DNA from: Jezberella montanilacus
GTDB taxonomy: Bacteria > Pseudomonadota > Gammaproteobacteria > Burkholderiales > Burkholderiaceae_B
Length of the DNA stretch: 64,000 nt
NCBI RefSeq assembly: GCF_003003055.1
Contig: NZ_PVTV01000017.1
Coordinates: 1-64,000 of the forward strand
Direction of reading: 5' to 3'
The stretch's first letter is position 1; each line of letters begins with the position of its first letter. The translations under genes and the position numbers were made by a program. Shown here in pieces: positions 53,303 to 64,000 of the stretch. The notes under the pieces are model-generated. The model was not told where the DNA came from. It worked only from the letters and a program-made list of their open reading frames with translations, and made no database searches.

Positions 53303-56300
53303 TTGTTGGTACTTAGAAGAATACTACGCGCGTTTGTCGTGCTTTTTGTCGCCGCTTATTTCCTATCGGTCGGGGTCATGCTCGGTGTCCGGTATTTGGT
53401 GCTTCCTCATGTTGATCGGTGGCGCCCAGAAATCGAAGCTCAGTTGTCGAGTTTGTTGCACTCAACAGTCCAGATAGACGATATTTCGGCGAGCTGGTCA
53501 GGCCTGCATCCCGCACTTTCCTTGACGCAATTTAGAGTCCTTGACCAGCATGGCCAAGAACTTCTTAAGGTACCAAGCCTTTATGGAGTGGTGTCCTGGA
53601 CAAGTCTGCTCTCTGGCACGCCGACTTTTGTCCATCTTCAAATCGATGGGCTCAGCGTTGCTGCAGTCAAAAGGCTTGACGGAACACTCGCACTGGTCGG
53701 CCTGGATATGCCACCCTTGCATGAGGATCAAGTTAATCACCCCTTGAACATCCCGGCCGTGAACTGGATGTTGAATCAGCGTCACATTGAACTCAGAAAG
53801 GCTGGTTTTGTTTTGACTGACGAGTCCAGACCGGGAGCGTCGCTTGCGTTATCCGACATCACGGTGATGATACACAACAGTCTTTTCAAACATGAACTGA
53901 CGCTAAGTGCTCAGATCCCTGCATCGCTGGGCGGGCGGGCCTTGTTTCAGATGCGAGCCGATCAGATGTTTTCTCCATTTGTGCCGACAATCGGACGGAA
54001 AATCGAGTTCTATGGTGAGTTAGATCGATTTCTTCCCAGCGGTTTGCAGCCGTGGCTCGATATACCTCTCGTAACCGGGACGTATGGCGCTCGTGCCTGG
54101 GTCGAGTTTCGCGATGGGCGGCTAGCAGAGACCACGATTGATCTGGTCGGTCAGAACGCAACTGGAGCAATCGGCTCATCGACACTAGCAGCTCAACAAA
54201 TAAAAGTCAGGCTAAAAGGTTTGTTGGCAGATATTCTTCCTGAGGTGATCTCTCCGCTCTTGGTCGTTAGCTCTGATCATAAGAGGGGGGTGCGCGTCAC
54301 TGCTGCCTTACAAGGAGCAGCGTTGACGAGCACGCTGTTTGAGCCAAATCAACTCGACATTGGTCAGTTGGATGTGGCAGCCACTGTCAACGCTACGCAC
54401 GAAGCTGGGTTGGCAATTGAATTTGATAAGCTATCTGTGCATAACAGCTCTTCAGAATTTAGCTTGCAAGGTAGATGGCGGGCAGGTGGTGTGCTGGGTT
54501 TAGGCTACGCCGATGTGACAGGATTTATCCAAAGACTGGATGCAACTTACCTGTATCGCTATTTGCCTACTTTGGTCGGTGCTGAAAGCCGAACCTGGTT
54601 GCACCAAGCCTTTACCTCTGGCGACTTTGTAGAATCAAAAATCAAGCTTTTCGGAGATCTTTCGTATTTTCCGTTTAACGATTGCGGCAATTTCGGTCAG
54701 TTCAGCGTAGACGGACGACTCAAAAATATCACTCTGGATTACGCGCCGCCGACAAAGTCAATTGCTGGATGGCCTGTTATCGAGCAGGTGAATGGCAAAT
54801 TTAAGTTTGAGCGTTTAGGGTTGGCTGTCACGGCTGAATCAGGATATCTGCATTCGGGCCGCGAGGACAGGATCAAAATTACAAATGGTACGGCTAGCAT
54901 TGCAGATCTGTACTATGACCCCTTGTTAAAGCTGCACTTTGAAACCAATGGGTCGGGGCAAACTTATTTAGATACGCTTGCGCAAACGCCTTTAGCTGAC
55001 CGGTTTGGTGAAGGTCTTGCAGATGTCAGACTGACGGGCCAACTTGAGATTCCGGTTGATCTGGTCGTAGATCTCGTTCATCCAGAACAGGTCGACGCCA
55101 GAGGATACGTGGCGCTTCAGAACGAGTCTTTGACCCTATCGAAAGATTTACCGGTTATCGATGACATCAGCGGACGAGTGGACTTTGCTGGTGAGACGAT
55201 TACGTTCTCTGGTGTACGAGCCCAGATGCTTGATGGCAACATACTTGTCGATGGCAGTTTTGACCATGACAATGGGGTGGTTCAAATATCAGGTGACTTA
55301 GGGGCTGCCGCGATTAATAAACTTGCCGGCCTGGCAACGCAAGATCTCGTGAAGGGCTCTCTGCAATACAAGGGTTTAATGAAGTTAAATGCGACCGGTG
55401 GGATAGATGCAACGGTCAATACCAATATGAAAGGACTTGCACTCAACTTACCACAGCCTTTAACTAAAGATGTTGAGCAAGAGGTGCCTCTGGAGATCAG
55501 GTTTGGCGGGACGCGCAGAGCAGCTGATCAGCGCAAGTCACTCAGTTTTTCGTATGGATCAAATCTCAAAGGACGCTTTGAGCGGACGCGAATGAGACGA
55601 GGTTCGTCCCTGTTCGACCGCGGTCTGATTACATACGATTTGGTCGGCAACATGCCTGAAACAGGTCTGGCGATTGATGTCGCGTTGCCTAGTTTTGATT
55701 GGGACAACTGGGAAAGCCTGACAGCATTAGCCAGCCCTGCCAAAGAGGGTAACAAGTCCGGCACAAACGCGGTGCTGCCGCCCCTCGTGAAGGCAAGATT
55801 GCTAGCTAGACACTTTACTTTGGGTGATATCGGGTTTAGTGATTTGGATCTCAATTTGAGCCATAACAGTGACTCGGCACTCTGGTCGGCGCAGCTAAAG
55901 TCTCGCGAATCCGACGGTGTCATTGATTGGTTGCAGGGCACCACCGCGACACCGGGGAAAGTCACTGCAAAGTTATCTCGTCTCGTGTTTGGCAGTGCGG
56001 CTGAGGTTGTCAAAACGGATACAGATCCAAGCGCTACGAACACGAGTGCTGCTGAGGTCACTCTTGATGACAGTCGGTTCTCAGATATTCCTTCAATTGA
56101 TTTGACGATTGATGATTTAACCCTTTATGGGAACAGGTTAGGTCAGATTCGATTTAAAGGATCCAACAAAGAACGCGGAAAAAAATGGAACATTGATCAA
56201 TTGCATATTGTTAATCCTTACGCGACCTTTGACGCGAGTGGCGATTTGCAAATGACGACTGCTGAGCGCGGTGTCAGGCTAACAACTAAGATTGAAATCA

Positions 56301-56941
56301 ACGACGTTGGCAAACTATCTGACTATATGGGCTACCCCGATAAAATTAAGGAGGGACAAGGGGTGATCAATGCAGATGTGCACTGGCGTAACTTCCCCTG
56401 GGTCTTTGATTACGAGGGGTTATCTGGCAACGCCGAAGCCAGTCTGAAAAATGGTGTGTTCGAACATCTCAACTCGCGCAGTGCCAGATTGCTTGAATTG
56501 CTTTCTGTGCAATCACTGCAACGATTATTCAGTCTGAATTTCAAACCAGGAACGGTTTTTCAAAACGGCTATCCATGGAATTCAATTGCCGCTAAATTTG
56601 TGATTACCAATGGCGTCGTGTCTACCAGCGATTTGACCATCGCCTCACCCGTTGCAAATATCTTGTTAGTGGGCAAGTCCGATCTCAAAGAGCGAATTTG
56701 GGATATGCAAGCTGACGTGAAGCCAGTCTTTGATATGAGTGGTACCGCATTGGCAACGGGGTTTGTGGTGAATCCCTTCATCGGGATTGGCGCCTTAGTG
56801 ACGCAGTATATTTTGCGTAACCCGATCGAGAAGGCCTTTACTGCACAATACAAAGTGACGGGATTTTGGGATGACCCCAAGTTAGAACCATTGGGTGGCG
56901 GCGCTTCCCCTGCGAAGGCGGAAGTGTCCCCTGTCCGATAA
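53303..56941 (+). CDS. yhdP: YhdP/AsmA-like envelope lipid-transport protein
   Basis: The 1,212-residue protein has one N-terminal membrane anchor (LLRAFVVLFVAAYFLSVGVML region), a DUF3971 segment and an AsmA-like C-terminal region. The remainder is repetitive beta-structure, predicted to form a bridge for phospholipids between inner and outer membranes. The start is a TTG at 53,303 or 53,306 with a weak ribosome site. Its stop lies one base from the stop of convergent rho. Confidence 0.9.
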   Translation: MLVLRRILRAFVVLFVAAYFLSVGVMLGVRYLVLPHVDRWRPEIEAQLSSLLHSTVQIDDISASWSGLHPALSLTQFRVLDQHGQELLKVPSLYGVVSWTSLLSGTPTFVHLQIDGLSVAAVKRLDGTLALVGLDMPPLHEDQVNHPLNIPAVNWMLNQRHIELRKAGFVLTDESRPGASLALSDITVMIHNSLFKHELTLSAQIPASLGGRALFQMRADQMFSPFVPTIGRKIEFYGELDRFLPSGLQPWLDIPLVTGTYGARAWVEFRDGRLAETTIDLVGQNATGAIGSSTLAAQQIKVRLKGLLADILPEVISPLLVVSSDHKRGVRVTAALQGAALTSTLFEPNQLDIGQLDVAATVNATHEAGLAIEFDKLSVHNSSSEFSLQGRWRAGGVLGLGYADVTGFIQRLDATYLYRYLPTLVGAESRTWLHQAFTSGDFVESKIKLFGDLSYFPFNDCGNFGQFSVDGRLKNITLDYAPPTKSIAGWPVIEQVNGKFKFERLGLAVTAESGYLHSGREDRIKITNGTASIADLYYDPLLKLHFETNGSGQTYLDTLAQTPLADRFGEGLADVRLTGQLEIPVDLVVDLVHPEQVDARGYVALQNESLTLSKDLPVIDDISGRVDFAGETITFSGVRAQMLDGNILVDGSFDHDNGVVQISGDLGAAAINKLAGLATQDLVKGSLQYKGLMKLNATGGIDATVNTNMKGLALNLPQPLTKDVEQEVPLEIRFGGTRRAADQRKSLSFSYGSNLKGRFERTRMRRGSSLFDRGLITYDLVGNMPETGLAIDVALPSFDWDNWESLTALASPAKEGNKSGTNAVLPPLVKARLLARHFTLGDIGFSDLDLNLSHNSDSALWSAQLKSRESDGVIDWLQGTTATPGKVTAKLSRLVFGSAAEVVKTDTDPSATNTSAAEVTLDDSRFSDIPSIDLTIDDLTLYGNRLGQIRFKGSNKERGKKWNIDQLHIVNPYATFDASGDLQMTTAERGVRLTTKIEINDVGKLSDYMGYPDKIKEGQGVINADVHWRNFPWVFDYEGLSGNAEASLKNGVFEHLNSRSARLLELLSVQSLQRLFSLNFKPGTVFQNGYPWNSIAAKFVITNGVVSTSDLTIASPVANILLVGKSDLKERIWDMQADVKPVFDMSGTALATGFVVNPFIGIGALVTQYILRNPIEKAFTAQYKVTGFWDDPKLEPLGGGASPAKAEVSPVR

Positions 56942-56942
56942 G

Positions 56943-58199
56943 TTACTTCTTCATCATGTCGAAGAATTCGGCATTATTTTTTGTTGAACGCATCTTGTCG
57001 AGGATGAACTCCATCGATTCGACTTCTTCCATGCCGTGTATGAATTTGCGCAACACCCAAACTTTCTGAAGCAAGTCCGGTTTGATTAATAACTCTTCGC
57101 GACGGGTGCCGGATTTGTTCAAGTTAATAGCAGGATAGACTCGTTTCTCGGCAAGTTTGCGCTCAAGATGAATTTCGGAGTTGCCTGTACCTTTGAACTC
57201 TTCATAAATCACTTCGTCCATGCGGCTACCGGTTTCAATCAGCGCTGTGCCAATGATCGTGAGTGACCCGCCTTCTTCCAGATTTCTTGCGGCACCGAAG
57301 AAACGCTTAGGCCGCTGCAAAGCATTGGCGTCAACACCGCCAGTCAGTACTTTGCCAGAGGCCGGTACCACCGTGTTGTAGGCGCGAGCCAAACGCGTAA
57401 TGGAATCAAGCAGGATGACCACATCTTTTTTCATTTCGACCAAGCGTTTTGCTCGTTCGATGACCATTTCGGCGACTTGCACGTGACGGGTGGCGGGTTC
57501 ATCAAACGTAGAAGCGACTACTTCACCGCGCACGGTTCGTTGCATCTCAGTGACTTCTTCCGGCCGCTCGTCAACCAGCATAACGATCATTACTGAATCC
57601 GGAAAGTTAGTAGTAATCGCGTGTGCAATATGCTGCATCATTACTGTTTTGCCCGATTTTGGGCTTGCCACGATCAACCCGCGTTGACCTTTGCCGATTG
57701 GAGCAAATATGTCGAGAATCCGTCCTGTCAGGTTTTCTTCACTTTTAATGTCTCTTTCAAGAGGCATTACCTTGTCTGGATGCAAAGGTGTCAAGTTCTC
57801 GAACATGATGCGATGTTTCATCGCCTCAGGGGCAAAGCCGTTGACTTTATCGACTTTAACTAAAGCAAAGTAGCGTTCACCTTCTTTTGGTGTGCGAACT
57901 TCACCCTCAATAGAATCCCCTGTATGAAGATTAAAACGACGTATTTGCGAGGGAGAAATATAAATATCGTCAGTGCTCGCCAAATACGAAGTGTCGGGTG
58001 AGCGTAAAAATCCAAAACCGTCCGGCAGGACTTCAAGAACGCCATCACCGAATATTTGCTCACCGAGTTTGGCGCGCCGCTTCATGATGGTGAACATGAG
58101 TTCTTGTTTGCGCAACCGGTTTGCGTTTTCGATTTCTAGCCCGGCGGCCATTTCTAGTAGCTGCGAAACGTGCAGCGCCTTTAGTTCGTTAAGGTGCAT
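56943..58199 (-). CDS. rho: Transcription termination factor Rho
   Basis: The 418-residue helicase has the N-terminal helix bundle ([18 protein letters not shown]), the cold-shock-like RNA-binding domain ([16 protein letters not shown]), Walker A ASPKSGKT and the Rho-specific [25 protein letters not shown] region. It is normal in length, without the long insertions seen in some lineages. It lies downstream of trxA on the same strand, a common bacterial order. Confidence 0.97.
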   Translation of the reverse strand: MHLNELKALHVSQLLEMAAGLEIENANRLRKQELMFTIMKRRAKLGEQIFGDGVLEVLPDGFGFLRSPDTSYLASTDDIYISPSQIRRFNLHTGDSIEGEVRTPKEGERYFALVKVDKVNGFAPEAMKHRIMFENLTPLHPDKVMPLERDIKSEENLTGRILDIFAPIGKGQRGLIVASPKSGKTVMMQHIAHAITTNFPDSVMIVMLVDERPEEVTEMQRTVRGEVVASTFDEPATRHVQVAEMVIERAKRLVEMKKDVVILLDSITRLARAYNTVVPASGKVLTGGVDANALQRPKRFFGAARNLEEGGSLTIIGTALIETGSRMDEVIYEEFKGTGNSEIHLERKLAEKRVYPAINLNKSGTRREELLIKPDLLQKVWVLRKFIHGMEEVESMEFILDKMRSTKNNAEFFDMMKK

Positions 58200-58259
58200 T
58201 GATATGAGTCAAAAAAATCGTACGGTGGGAGGGAATTAACTCGAAGAAATAAAAGGGTG

Positions 58260-58280
58260 GCGGGCCTCGGACGGACCCGC
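58260..58280 (-). terminator. GC-rich hairpin between trxA and rho
   Basis: On the minus strand GCGGG pairs with CCCGC around an inner CC/GG with one bulged base, and is followed by CACCCTTTTATTT. It lies after trxA and before rho and could be a trxA terminator or a rho leader attenuator. Confidence 0.4.
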
Positions 58281-58296
58281 GCGCGGTACTGTTGCT

Positions 58297-58623
58297 TTAA
58301 ATCGCGCTTTTGAGCCAGTCAGTGAGTTGTGACTTGGACAAAGCCCCAACCTTGGTCGCCGCAACTTGTCCGTCTTTGAACAACATCAAAGTAGGGATGC
58401 CACGGATATTGAATTTTGCCGCAGTTTCCTGATTTTCGTCAACGTTTACCTTGGCAATTTTCACCTGGCCTGAAAACTCTGTTGCGAGTTCTTCCAGGAT
58501 TGGGGCAATTGCTTTGCAAGGGCCACACCACGCAGCCCAGTAGTCAACTAAAACCGGACCAGACGACTTTAAGACGTCAGCTTCGAAGCTAATGTCGCTG
58601 ACGTGTTGAATGTTTTCGCTCAT
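58297..58623 (-). CDS. trxA: Thioredoxin
   Basis: The 108-residue protein has the redox site W32-C33-G-P-C36 and the cis-Pro loop GIPTLMLF. It is the general disulphide reductant of the cytoplasm. A good ribosome site (AGAGAACAATC region) precedes ATG 58,623. It is likely transcribed ahead of rho. Confidence 0.96.
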   Translation of the reverse strand: MSENIQHVSDISFEADVLKSSGPVLVDYWAAWCGPCKAIAPILEELATEFSGQVKIAKVNVDENQETAAKFNIRGIPTLMLFKDGQVAATKVGALSKSQLTDWLKSAI

Positions 58624-58805
58624 GATTGTTCTCTGCCTAACATAACTGCAAACAAATTATTACGCTAATTCAGCAGATTAGAGCATAACATTGGTCACAG
58701 AGGTTAAAAATCATGTAAGCGGCGCTACGTAGAATGGGACAATAGCGACTAGATGTGGGTTTTACGTAAAATGCAGTGCTTTTTCCATAGAATTTTGGGG
58801 ATAAC

Positions 58806-60767
58806 TTGAGTAAGACGTCCTACAACGAATCATCCATCCGGGTCCTGAAAGGTCTCGAGCCAGTTAGACAGCGCCCGGGTATGTACACTCGGACTGAAAG
58901 CCCGTTGCACATTATTCAAGAAGTCATTGATAACGCGGCAGATGAGGCGCTCGCCGGATTTGGCAAGCATATTCAAGTGACCCTGCAAAATGACGGTAGT
59001 GTAAGCGTCGAGGACGATGGCCGCGGTATACCCGTTGGGCTCCATCCGGAAGAAAAAGCACCCGTAGCCGAACTGGTGTTTACCCGACTTCACGCAGGGG
59101 GCAAGTTCGACAAAAAAGACGGCGGAGCCTACGCGTTTTCTGGTGGCCTTCACGGCGTTGGCGTATCTGTCACCAACGCACTGTCGAAGCGTCTTGAGTT
59201 GGTGATCTGGCGTGACGGCGGTGCTCACCGAATGGAGTTCGCCGACGGTGCCGTGACCGTGCCTCTTGCCTCGGTTGCTGAGTTAGCTCGAAAAAAATCA
59301 GGGACTCGCGTCCGCGTCTGGCCAGACCAGAGCTTTTTTGATTCTGCCTCAATTCCGCTCGCTGAGCTAACACATTTACTGCGAAGCAAAGCAGTGTTGA
59401 TGGCAGGCGTTAAGGTGTCGTTACATGTCGAAAAAACGGGTGAGACACGTGTCTGGCAATATGAAGACGGGTTGGCAGGCTACCTGACAGAGGCCATGAC
59501 TGGGATCGAGCTGAGGGTTCCCCTGTTTCAAGGTGAACAGTTTGCGCTTGCAGATGACGACTCTTTTGCATTGGGCGAGGGCGCGCAATGGGTTGTGGCG
59601 TGGTCGGACGAAGGAAGCGTGATTCGGGAATCTTATGTGAACCTGATCCCGACCCCAGCCGGGGGCACCCATGAATCCGGTCTGCGCGAGGGCCTGTTCA
59701 ACGCGGTTAAAGCCTTCGCCGAGTTGCATGGACTGATGCCTAAAGGGGTCAAACTCTTACCTGATGACGTTTTTGCGAGAACGAGTTTTGTTTTATCAGC
59801 CAAAGTATTGGATCCTCAGTTTCAAGGGCAAATAAAAGAGCGTTTGAACAGCAGGGATGCTGTTCGTCTAGTCGGTGGTTATGTCCGGACTTCGCTTGAA
59901 CTCTGGCTGAGCTCAAATGTCGAATATGGCAAAAAGCTAGCTGAGCTGGCAATCAGACAAGCTCAGGCTCGCGCAAAATCGGCTCAAAAAGTTGAGAAGC
60001 GCAAGAGCTCAGGCGTCGCGGTTCTGCCAGGGAAGCTGACGGATTGCGAGTCGACCGATGTGCTTCGTACCGAAGTCTTTCTTGTCGAGGGCGACTCGGC
60101 TGGCGGGTCTGCCAAAATGGGGCGAGATAAAGAGTTTCAGGCAATCCTTCCGCTCAGAGGTAAAGTACTCAACGCTTGGGAAGTCGATCGTGACAGGCTG
60201 TTTGCTAACAATGAAATTCACGACATTGCAGTTGCGATAGGAGTCGATCCACACGGACCTACTGACCAGCCCGATCTGTCAGGTTTGCGCTACGGGCGAG
60301 TTTGTATTTTGTCTGATGCTGATGTGGACGGTTCTCATATTCAAGTATTGTTGTTGACACTGTTCTACAAACATTTCCCCAGATTGGTTGAGCTCGGCCA
60401 CGTGTACATCGCTCGACCGCCATTATTTCGGGTGGATGTCCCCGCTGTGGGCAAACGGCCAGCCAGAAAAATATATTGCCTGGATGCTGGCGAGCTTGAA
60501 GCGCTCGAGGATAAATTGCGTAAAGAAAATGTTCGCGAAGGGTCTTGGAGCATCAGTCGGTTCAAGGGACTTGGTGAAATGAATCCTGAGCAACTGTGGG
60601 ATACCACTATGAACCCTGATACACGACGCATGTTGCCAGTGGCTTATGGCGAAATGGATTCTGCTGAGACGACGCGCATGTTTGATATGTTGATGGGTAA
60701 AGGAGAGTCCGGACAACGTCGTAGTTGGATCGAAGAGAAAGGCAATCTCGCCGAGTTGGATATTTAG
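58806..60767 (+). CDS. parE: DNA topoisomerase IV subunit B
   Basis: The 653-residue GHKL ATPase has IQEVIDNAADEALAGFG, VEDDGRGIPVG and GGLHGVGVSVTNALS, followed by the TOPRIM signatures EGDSAGGSA and DADVDGSHI. It is parE rather than gyrB by its shorter length and its position next to parC. The start is TTG 58,806 behind TGGGGATAAC. It unlinks daughter chromosomes with ParC. Confidence 0.95.
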   Translation: MSKTSYNESSIRVLKGLEPVRQRPGMYTRTESPLHIIQEVIDNAADEALAGFGKHIQVTLQNDGSVSVEDDGRGIPVGLHPEEKAPVAELVFTRLHAGGKFDKKDGGAYAFSGGLHGVGVSVTNALSKRLELVIWRDGGAHRMEFADGAVTVPLASVAELARKKSGTRVRVWPDQSFFDSASIPLAELTHLLRSKAVLMAGVKVSLHVEKTGETRVWQYEDGLAGYLTEAMTGIELRVPLFQGEQFALADDDSFALGEGAQWVVAWSDEGSVIRESYVNLIPTPAGGTHESGLREGLFNAVKAFAELHGLMPKGVKLLPDDVFARTSFVLSAKVLDPQFQGQIKERLNSRDAVRLVGGYVRTSLELWLSSNVEYGKKLAELAIRQAQARAKSAQKVEKRKSSGVAVLPGKLTDCESTDVLRTEVFLVEGDSAGGSAKMGRDKEFQAILPLRGKVLNAWEVDRDRLFANNEIHDIAVAIGVDPHGPTDQPDLSGLRYGRVCILSDADVDGSHIQVLLLTLFYKHFPRLVELGHVYIARPPLFRVDVPAVGKRPARKIYCLDAGELEALEDKLRKENVREGSWSISRFKGLGEMNPEQLWDTTMNPDTRRMLPVAYGEMDSAETTRMFDMLMGKGESGQRRSWIEEKGNLAELDI

Positions 60768-60776
60768 GGCACGCGA

Positions 60777-63095
60777 ATGAATGATGTTGTACAACCCGAT
60801 CTGTTTGATCAGGGTGAACCGAATGAATCAAGCGAAACGATAACGCTCGGTAAATATGCTGAGCAAGCTTACTTAGACTATGCAGTTTCTGTCGTTCGGG
60901 GTCGAGCCTTGCCCGACGTTGGCGACGGACAGAAGCCCGTCCAGCGCCGGATTCTTTATGCCATGCAGGCCATGGGACTTCAATCGGGCTCGCGTCCGGT
61001 TAAATCGGCGAGGGTAGTGGGTGATGTGCTTGGTAAGTATCATCCACACGGGGACCAGGCGGCTTATGAGGCCCTAGTCCGAATGGCACAAAGTTTTACT
61101 TTGCGCTACCCGCTGATTGATGGTCAGGGCAATTTCGGTTCGCGCGACGGCGATAATGCTGCAGCGATGCGATACACCGAGGCGCGGTTGACGCCTTTCG
61201 CCCGAGTCCTGCTCGACGAACTCGACGAAGGCACGGTTGATTTTGTACCCAACTACGATGGCAGTCATCAAGAACCCTCGATGTTGCCAGCGCGTTTACC
61301 GGTCATGTTACTCAATGGCGCCTCAGGCATAGCGGTTGGTATGGCCACTGAAATCGTGTCGCATAATCTAAGAGAAGTGGCGCAAGCTTGTGTTGCATTG
61401 ATCAAGCAACCAAAGCTGACAGAAACCGAGTTGCTAGAGATCATTCCGGGGCCCGATTTCGCTGGTGGCGGTCAAATTATTACCGCGGCTGAGGACATAG
61501 CGCTTGTTTATCAAACAGGCAGGGGTTCGATCAAAGCTCGCGCGCGCTGGCAATTTGAGGAAATGGCCCGAGGTCAATGGCAATTAGTCGTGAATGAGTT
61601 ACCACCTGGCGCCTCGTGCCAGCGAGTATTGGAAGAAATCGAAGACTTAACCAACCCCAAGGTTAAAACAGGAAAAAAAACATTAACGCCCGAGCAACAA
61701 CAAACCAAGACACAAATGCTGGCATTGCTCGATGCCGTGCGCGACGAGTCAGGCAAAGATGCCGGCGTACGCCTGGTCTTTGAACCTAAAACTTCAAAAA
61801 TTGATCGGGATGAATTTGTCACGACATTGCTCGCTCAAACCAGCATGGAGACCAATGTCTCGGTTAATTTGGTTTGTATCGGAACCGACGGACGTCCAAG
61901 ACAAAAACCCCTGCGGGATGCGCTGCTTGAGTGGATAGATTTTAGACTGGCAACGGTTTTAAGAAGGACCCGTTTCAGGCTGGATAAAGTCATCGATCGC
62001 ATTCACGTCCTTGAAGGCAGAATGTTGGTCTATCTGAATGTCGACGAAGTCATTCAGACGATTCGTGAATCCGATGAGCCCAGACCCGCGTTGATGGCCA
62101 GATTCAATTTAAGCGAGCGCCAAGCGGACGATATTTTAGATATGCGTCTTCGGCAGTTGGCTAAGCTCGAAGGCTTTAAGATCGAACAAGAGCTCAAAGA
62201 CAAAAAGGGCGAGCAAGCGCGTTTGCAAGAGTTGGTTGAGCAACCGGCCGCACTCAAACGCCTGGTCGTTAAAGAAATCGAAGCGGATGCGAAACAATAT
62301 GGGGATGACAGACGCACCCTGATAAAAGTCGCTGAGCGAGCTATCCGTGAAGTCAAGGTAATCGATGAACCCGTGACTGTGATCGTTTCGCACAAAGGCT
62401 GGTTGCGCTCAAGGCAAGGTCATGGTCATGATGCGACGCAATTTGCTTTCAAGAGTGGCGATGATTGCTATGGCGTATTCGAATGCCGAAGCACAGATTC
62501 GCTGATCGCGATGGGTGATAACGGCAGAGTCTATTCCGTTGCTGTCGCGGGTTTGCCCTCTGCTCGGGGTGATGGCGCACCCGTTACATCAATGATTGAT
62601 CTGACACCTGGAAGCCGAATTGAGCATATGGTGGCCTCTGCGCCTGATCAACGATGGCTCTTGACCACTCGGCAGGGCTTCGGGTTTTCGGTCAAATTGG
62701 TCGATATGACGACTCGTCAGCGTGCCGGTAAACAGTTCGTCTCTCTAGAAGCTGGTGATACGCTGTTGAGGCCATCCCCTATTTCAGAAGCAGCTGTGCA
62801 AGTCGCTTTTCTCTCTGAAAAAGGTAAATTGCTCGTGATCGGATTGGATGAAGTGAAAGCACTGTCAGGGGGTGGCAGGGGTACCATCTTGATCGCAATC
62901 GATTCGCCTGACTCCTTGTCGCAATGCGTTCCCATCTCAGAAAAAGGGTTGCGAGCAACGGGTGTTTATCGCAATAAACAAATTGAAGATGTTCTGTCAG
63001 GCGCCAGTCTTGCTGGCTACGTTTCTAAACGCGCCAGAAAAGGTAAGCTACTTGATGTTCGCCCTAAAAATCCGATCCTATCCCCGGTTTTCTGA
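60777..63095 (+). CDS. parC: DNA topoisomerase IV subunit A
   Basis: The 772-residue protein begins with the DNA-breakage domain ([19 protein letters not shown]) and has the catalytic Tyr within [14 protein letters not shown]. It has a short C-terminal beta-pinwheel lacking the GyrA-box. It begins ten bases after parE and is in one operon with it. Confidence 0.95.
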   Translation: MNDVVQPDLFDQGEPNESSETITLGKYAEQAYLDYAVSVVRGRALPDVGDGQKPVQRRILYAMQAMGLQSGSRPVKSARVVGDVLGKYHPHGDQAAYEALVRMAQSFTLRYPLIDGQGNFGSRDGDNAAAMRYTEARLTPFARVLLDELDEGTVDFVPNYDGSHQEPSMLPARLPVMLLNGASGIAVGMATEIVSHNLREVAQACVALIKQPKLTETELLEIIPGPDFAGGGQIITAAEDIALVYQTGRGSIKARARWQFEEMARGQWQLVVNELPPGASCQRVLEEIEDLTNPKVKTGKKTLTPEQQQTKTQMLALLDAVRDESGKDAGVRLVFEPKTSKIDRDEFVTTLLAQTSMETNVSVNLVCIGTDGRPRQKPLRDALLEWIDFRLATVLRRTRFRLDKVIDRIHVLEGRMLVYLNVDEVIQTIRESDEPRPALMARFNLSERQADDILDMRLRQLAKLEGFKIEQELKDKKGEQARLQELVEQPAALKRLVVKEIEADAKQYGDDRRTLIKVAERAIREVKVIDEPVTVIVSHKGWLRSRQGHGHDATQFAFKSGDDCYGVFECRSTDSLIAMGDNGRVYSVAVAGLPSARGDGAPVTSMIDLTPGSRIEHMVASAPDQRWLLTTRQGFGFSVKLVDMTTRQRAGKQFVSLEAGDTLLRPSPISEAAVQVAFLSEKGKLLVIGLDEVKALSGGGRGTILIAIDSPDSLSQCVPISEKGLRATGVYRNKQIEDVLSGASLAGYVSKRARKGKLLDVRPKNPILSPVF

Positions 63096-63144
63096 GCTTC
63101 TCAATGCTATAGATCGTCAAATTAAAAAAACAGGTTAGTTTTCA

Positions 63145-64000
63145 ATGTCCTTTCAAATTACGATTCAACCAAGTCAACACCAGTTCAAAGCTGAGTCGAG
63201 CCAGTCGGTTCTCGATGCAGCACTCGCAGCCGGAATTGTGTTGCCCTATAGCTGCAAAAGCGGGGCATGTTCAACCTGCCGTGGCAAAGTGGTGTCCGGC
63301 AGTTACGAAGCTGGTTCAAATCCGGCTCAGGTATTGAGTTCGGAGGATATCGAAGCCGGGTTTACGCTATTTTGTCAGGCTAAGCCTACATCCGACTTGG
63401 TGATTGAGTCTCGCGAGGTGAGATTCGCCACAGATATTCAAATAAGAAAATTACCTGTTCGTTTGACCGCAATGGCGCAGGTTGCGCCAGATGTCAAAAT
63501 TCTGACATTACAGTTACCCGCGACCGAGACGTTTCGTTTTTACGCTGGACAATACGTCGAACTCCTACTGAAAGACGGTAAGCGCCGGAGCTACTCAATG
63601 GCCAACGCTCCGCATTCAGCAGCTGCCCTTGAATTACATATCCGTCATATGCCGGGTGGCTTGTTCACAGACCACGTTTTTGGCACCGGTGCAACACAGA
63701 TGAAAGAGCGCGAAATATTGCGTTTCGAGGGGCCATTTGGTTCTTTCTTTTTGCGGGAAGACTCTTCCAAACCCATCATCATGGTGGCGAGCGGCACAGG
63801 CTTCGCACCCATTAAGTCAATCATTGAGCACATGGTACATGAAGGGATTAAACGACCGGTCACGCTATATTGGGGTGGTCGCCGTCCTGTTGACCTATAC
63901 CTCGGTGAACTTGCAAAAACTTGGTCTAATGATCTGGCTGATTTCACCTATATCCCAGTTGTTTCTGACGCGCTTGAAGGCGATAACTGGACTGGTCGCA
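63145..64000 (+). CDS. 2Fe-2S ferredoxin-NAD(P)H reductase (AscD-like), partial
   Basis: The frame runs from ATG 63,145 off the right edge. The first 90 residues are a plant-type ferredoxin domain with C37, C42, C45 and C77. An FAD-binding segment (RRSYSMANAP) and the start of the NAD-binding domain (IMVASGTGFAPIKSI) follow. This layout is shared by CDP-6-deoxy-glucoseen reductases and oxygenase reductases. It passes electrons from NAD(P)H to an unknown partner. Confidence 0.85.
   Translation, partial: MSFQITIQPSQHQFKAESSQSVLDAALAAGIVLPYSCKSGACSTCRGKVVSGSYEAGSNPAQVLSSEDIEAGFTLFCQAKPTSDLVIESREVRFATDIQIRKLPVRLTAMAQVAPDVKILTLQLPATETFRFYAGQYVELLLKDGKRRSYSMANAPHSAAALELHIRHMPGGLFTDHVFGTGATQMKEREILRFEGPFGSFFLREDSSKPIIMVASGTGFAPIKSIIEHMVHEGIKRPVTLYWGGRRPVDLYLGELAKTWSNDLADFTYIPVVSDALEGDNWTGR

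Overview
The window looks like chromosome of a betaproteobacterium of the order Burkholderiales, most likely Alcaligenaceae-like. This is inferred from three Bug-type (tripartite tricarboxylate transporter) periplasmic receptors sitting beside CoA-transferase, MmgE/PrpD and amidohydrolase genes, from the mix of housekeeping genes (glnE, yhdP, rho, trxA, parE, parC, clpB, nudC, queH), and from a moderate GC content. No rRNA, tRNA or CRISPR array was seen.

Positions 1-17.85 kb are an accessory island. The left edge is the end of an IS3-family element that cuts off an IS630-like transposase gene. The same 11-base IS end recurs at 12,710-12,720, where it cuts off a predicted nuclease gene. Between them lie three unknown genes, a NERD-nuclease/SF1-helicase fusion facing a WYL-domain regulator, a DUF2130 nuclease-like coiled-coil protein, and a rightward four-gene set at 7.2-11.9 kb. 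That set holds a tandem AAA+ ATPase, two very short proteins (52 and 53 aa), and a large DUF2779 protein with a Cas4-like nuclease head. It is preceded by a near-perfect sigma-70 promoter and a long structured leader. IS3 remnants (11.9-12.7 kb) and the nuclease follow. Then come a propeller-like protein and a cluster of four small proteins, two of which are paralogues of each other. Three promoters in the island share the 11-mer TTGACAATTAA. The 2.1-11.9 kb block is the best candidate for an undescribed defence or DNA-processing system.

Positions 17.9-25.8 kb hold an amidohydrolase with a Bug receptor, an SRAP (yedK) gene whose 5' end is duplicated around an MNT-HEPN toxin-antitoxin cassette, two secreted proteins and katG. 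Positions 25.8-31.9 kb form a catabolic locus: a class III CoA-transferase, a Bug receptor and an acyl-CoA carboxyltransferase on one strand, with a MarR regulator, and a stand-alone biotin carrier and biotin carboxylase divergently on the other. Positions 31.9-37.1 kb hold an atypical CheY-like receiver with Glu at the phosphorylation site, a decayed SDR gene, a hydrolase, slyX, a J-domain protein, a split chromate transporter pair and ychJ. Positions 37-44.1 kb carry two exporters and a leftward metabolic group (SAF-domain oxidoreductase, asparaginase-like, MmgE/PrpD, Bug).

From 44.3 kb to the right end the genes are core housekeeping: nudC, clpB, a membrane glycosyltransferase with a YdjC-type deacetylase, queH, glnE, yhdP, rho, trxA, parE, parC, and the start of a ferredoxin-reductase gene that runs off the window.
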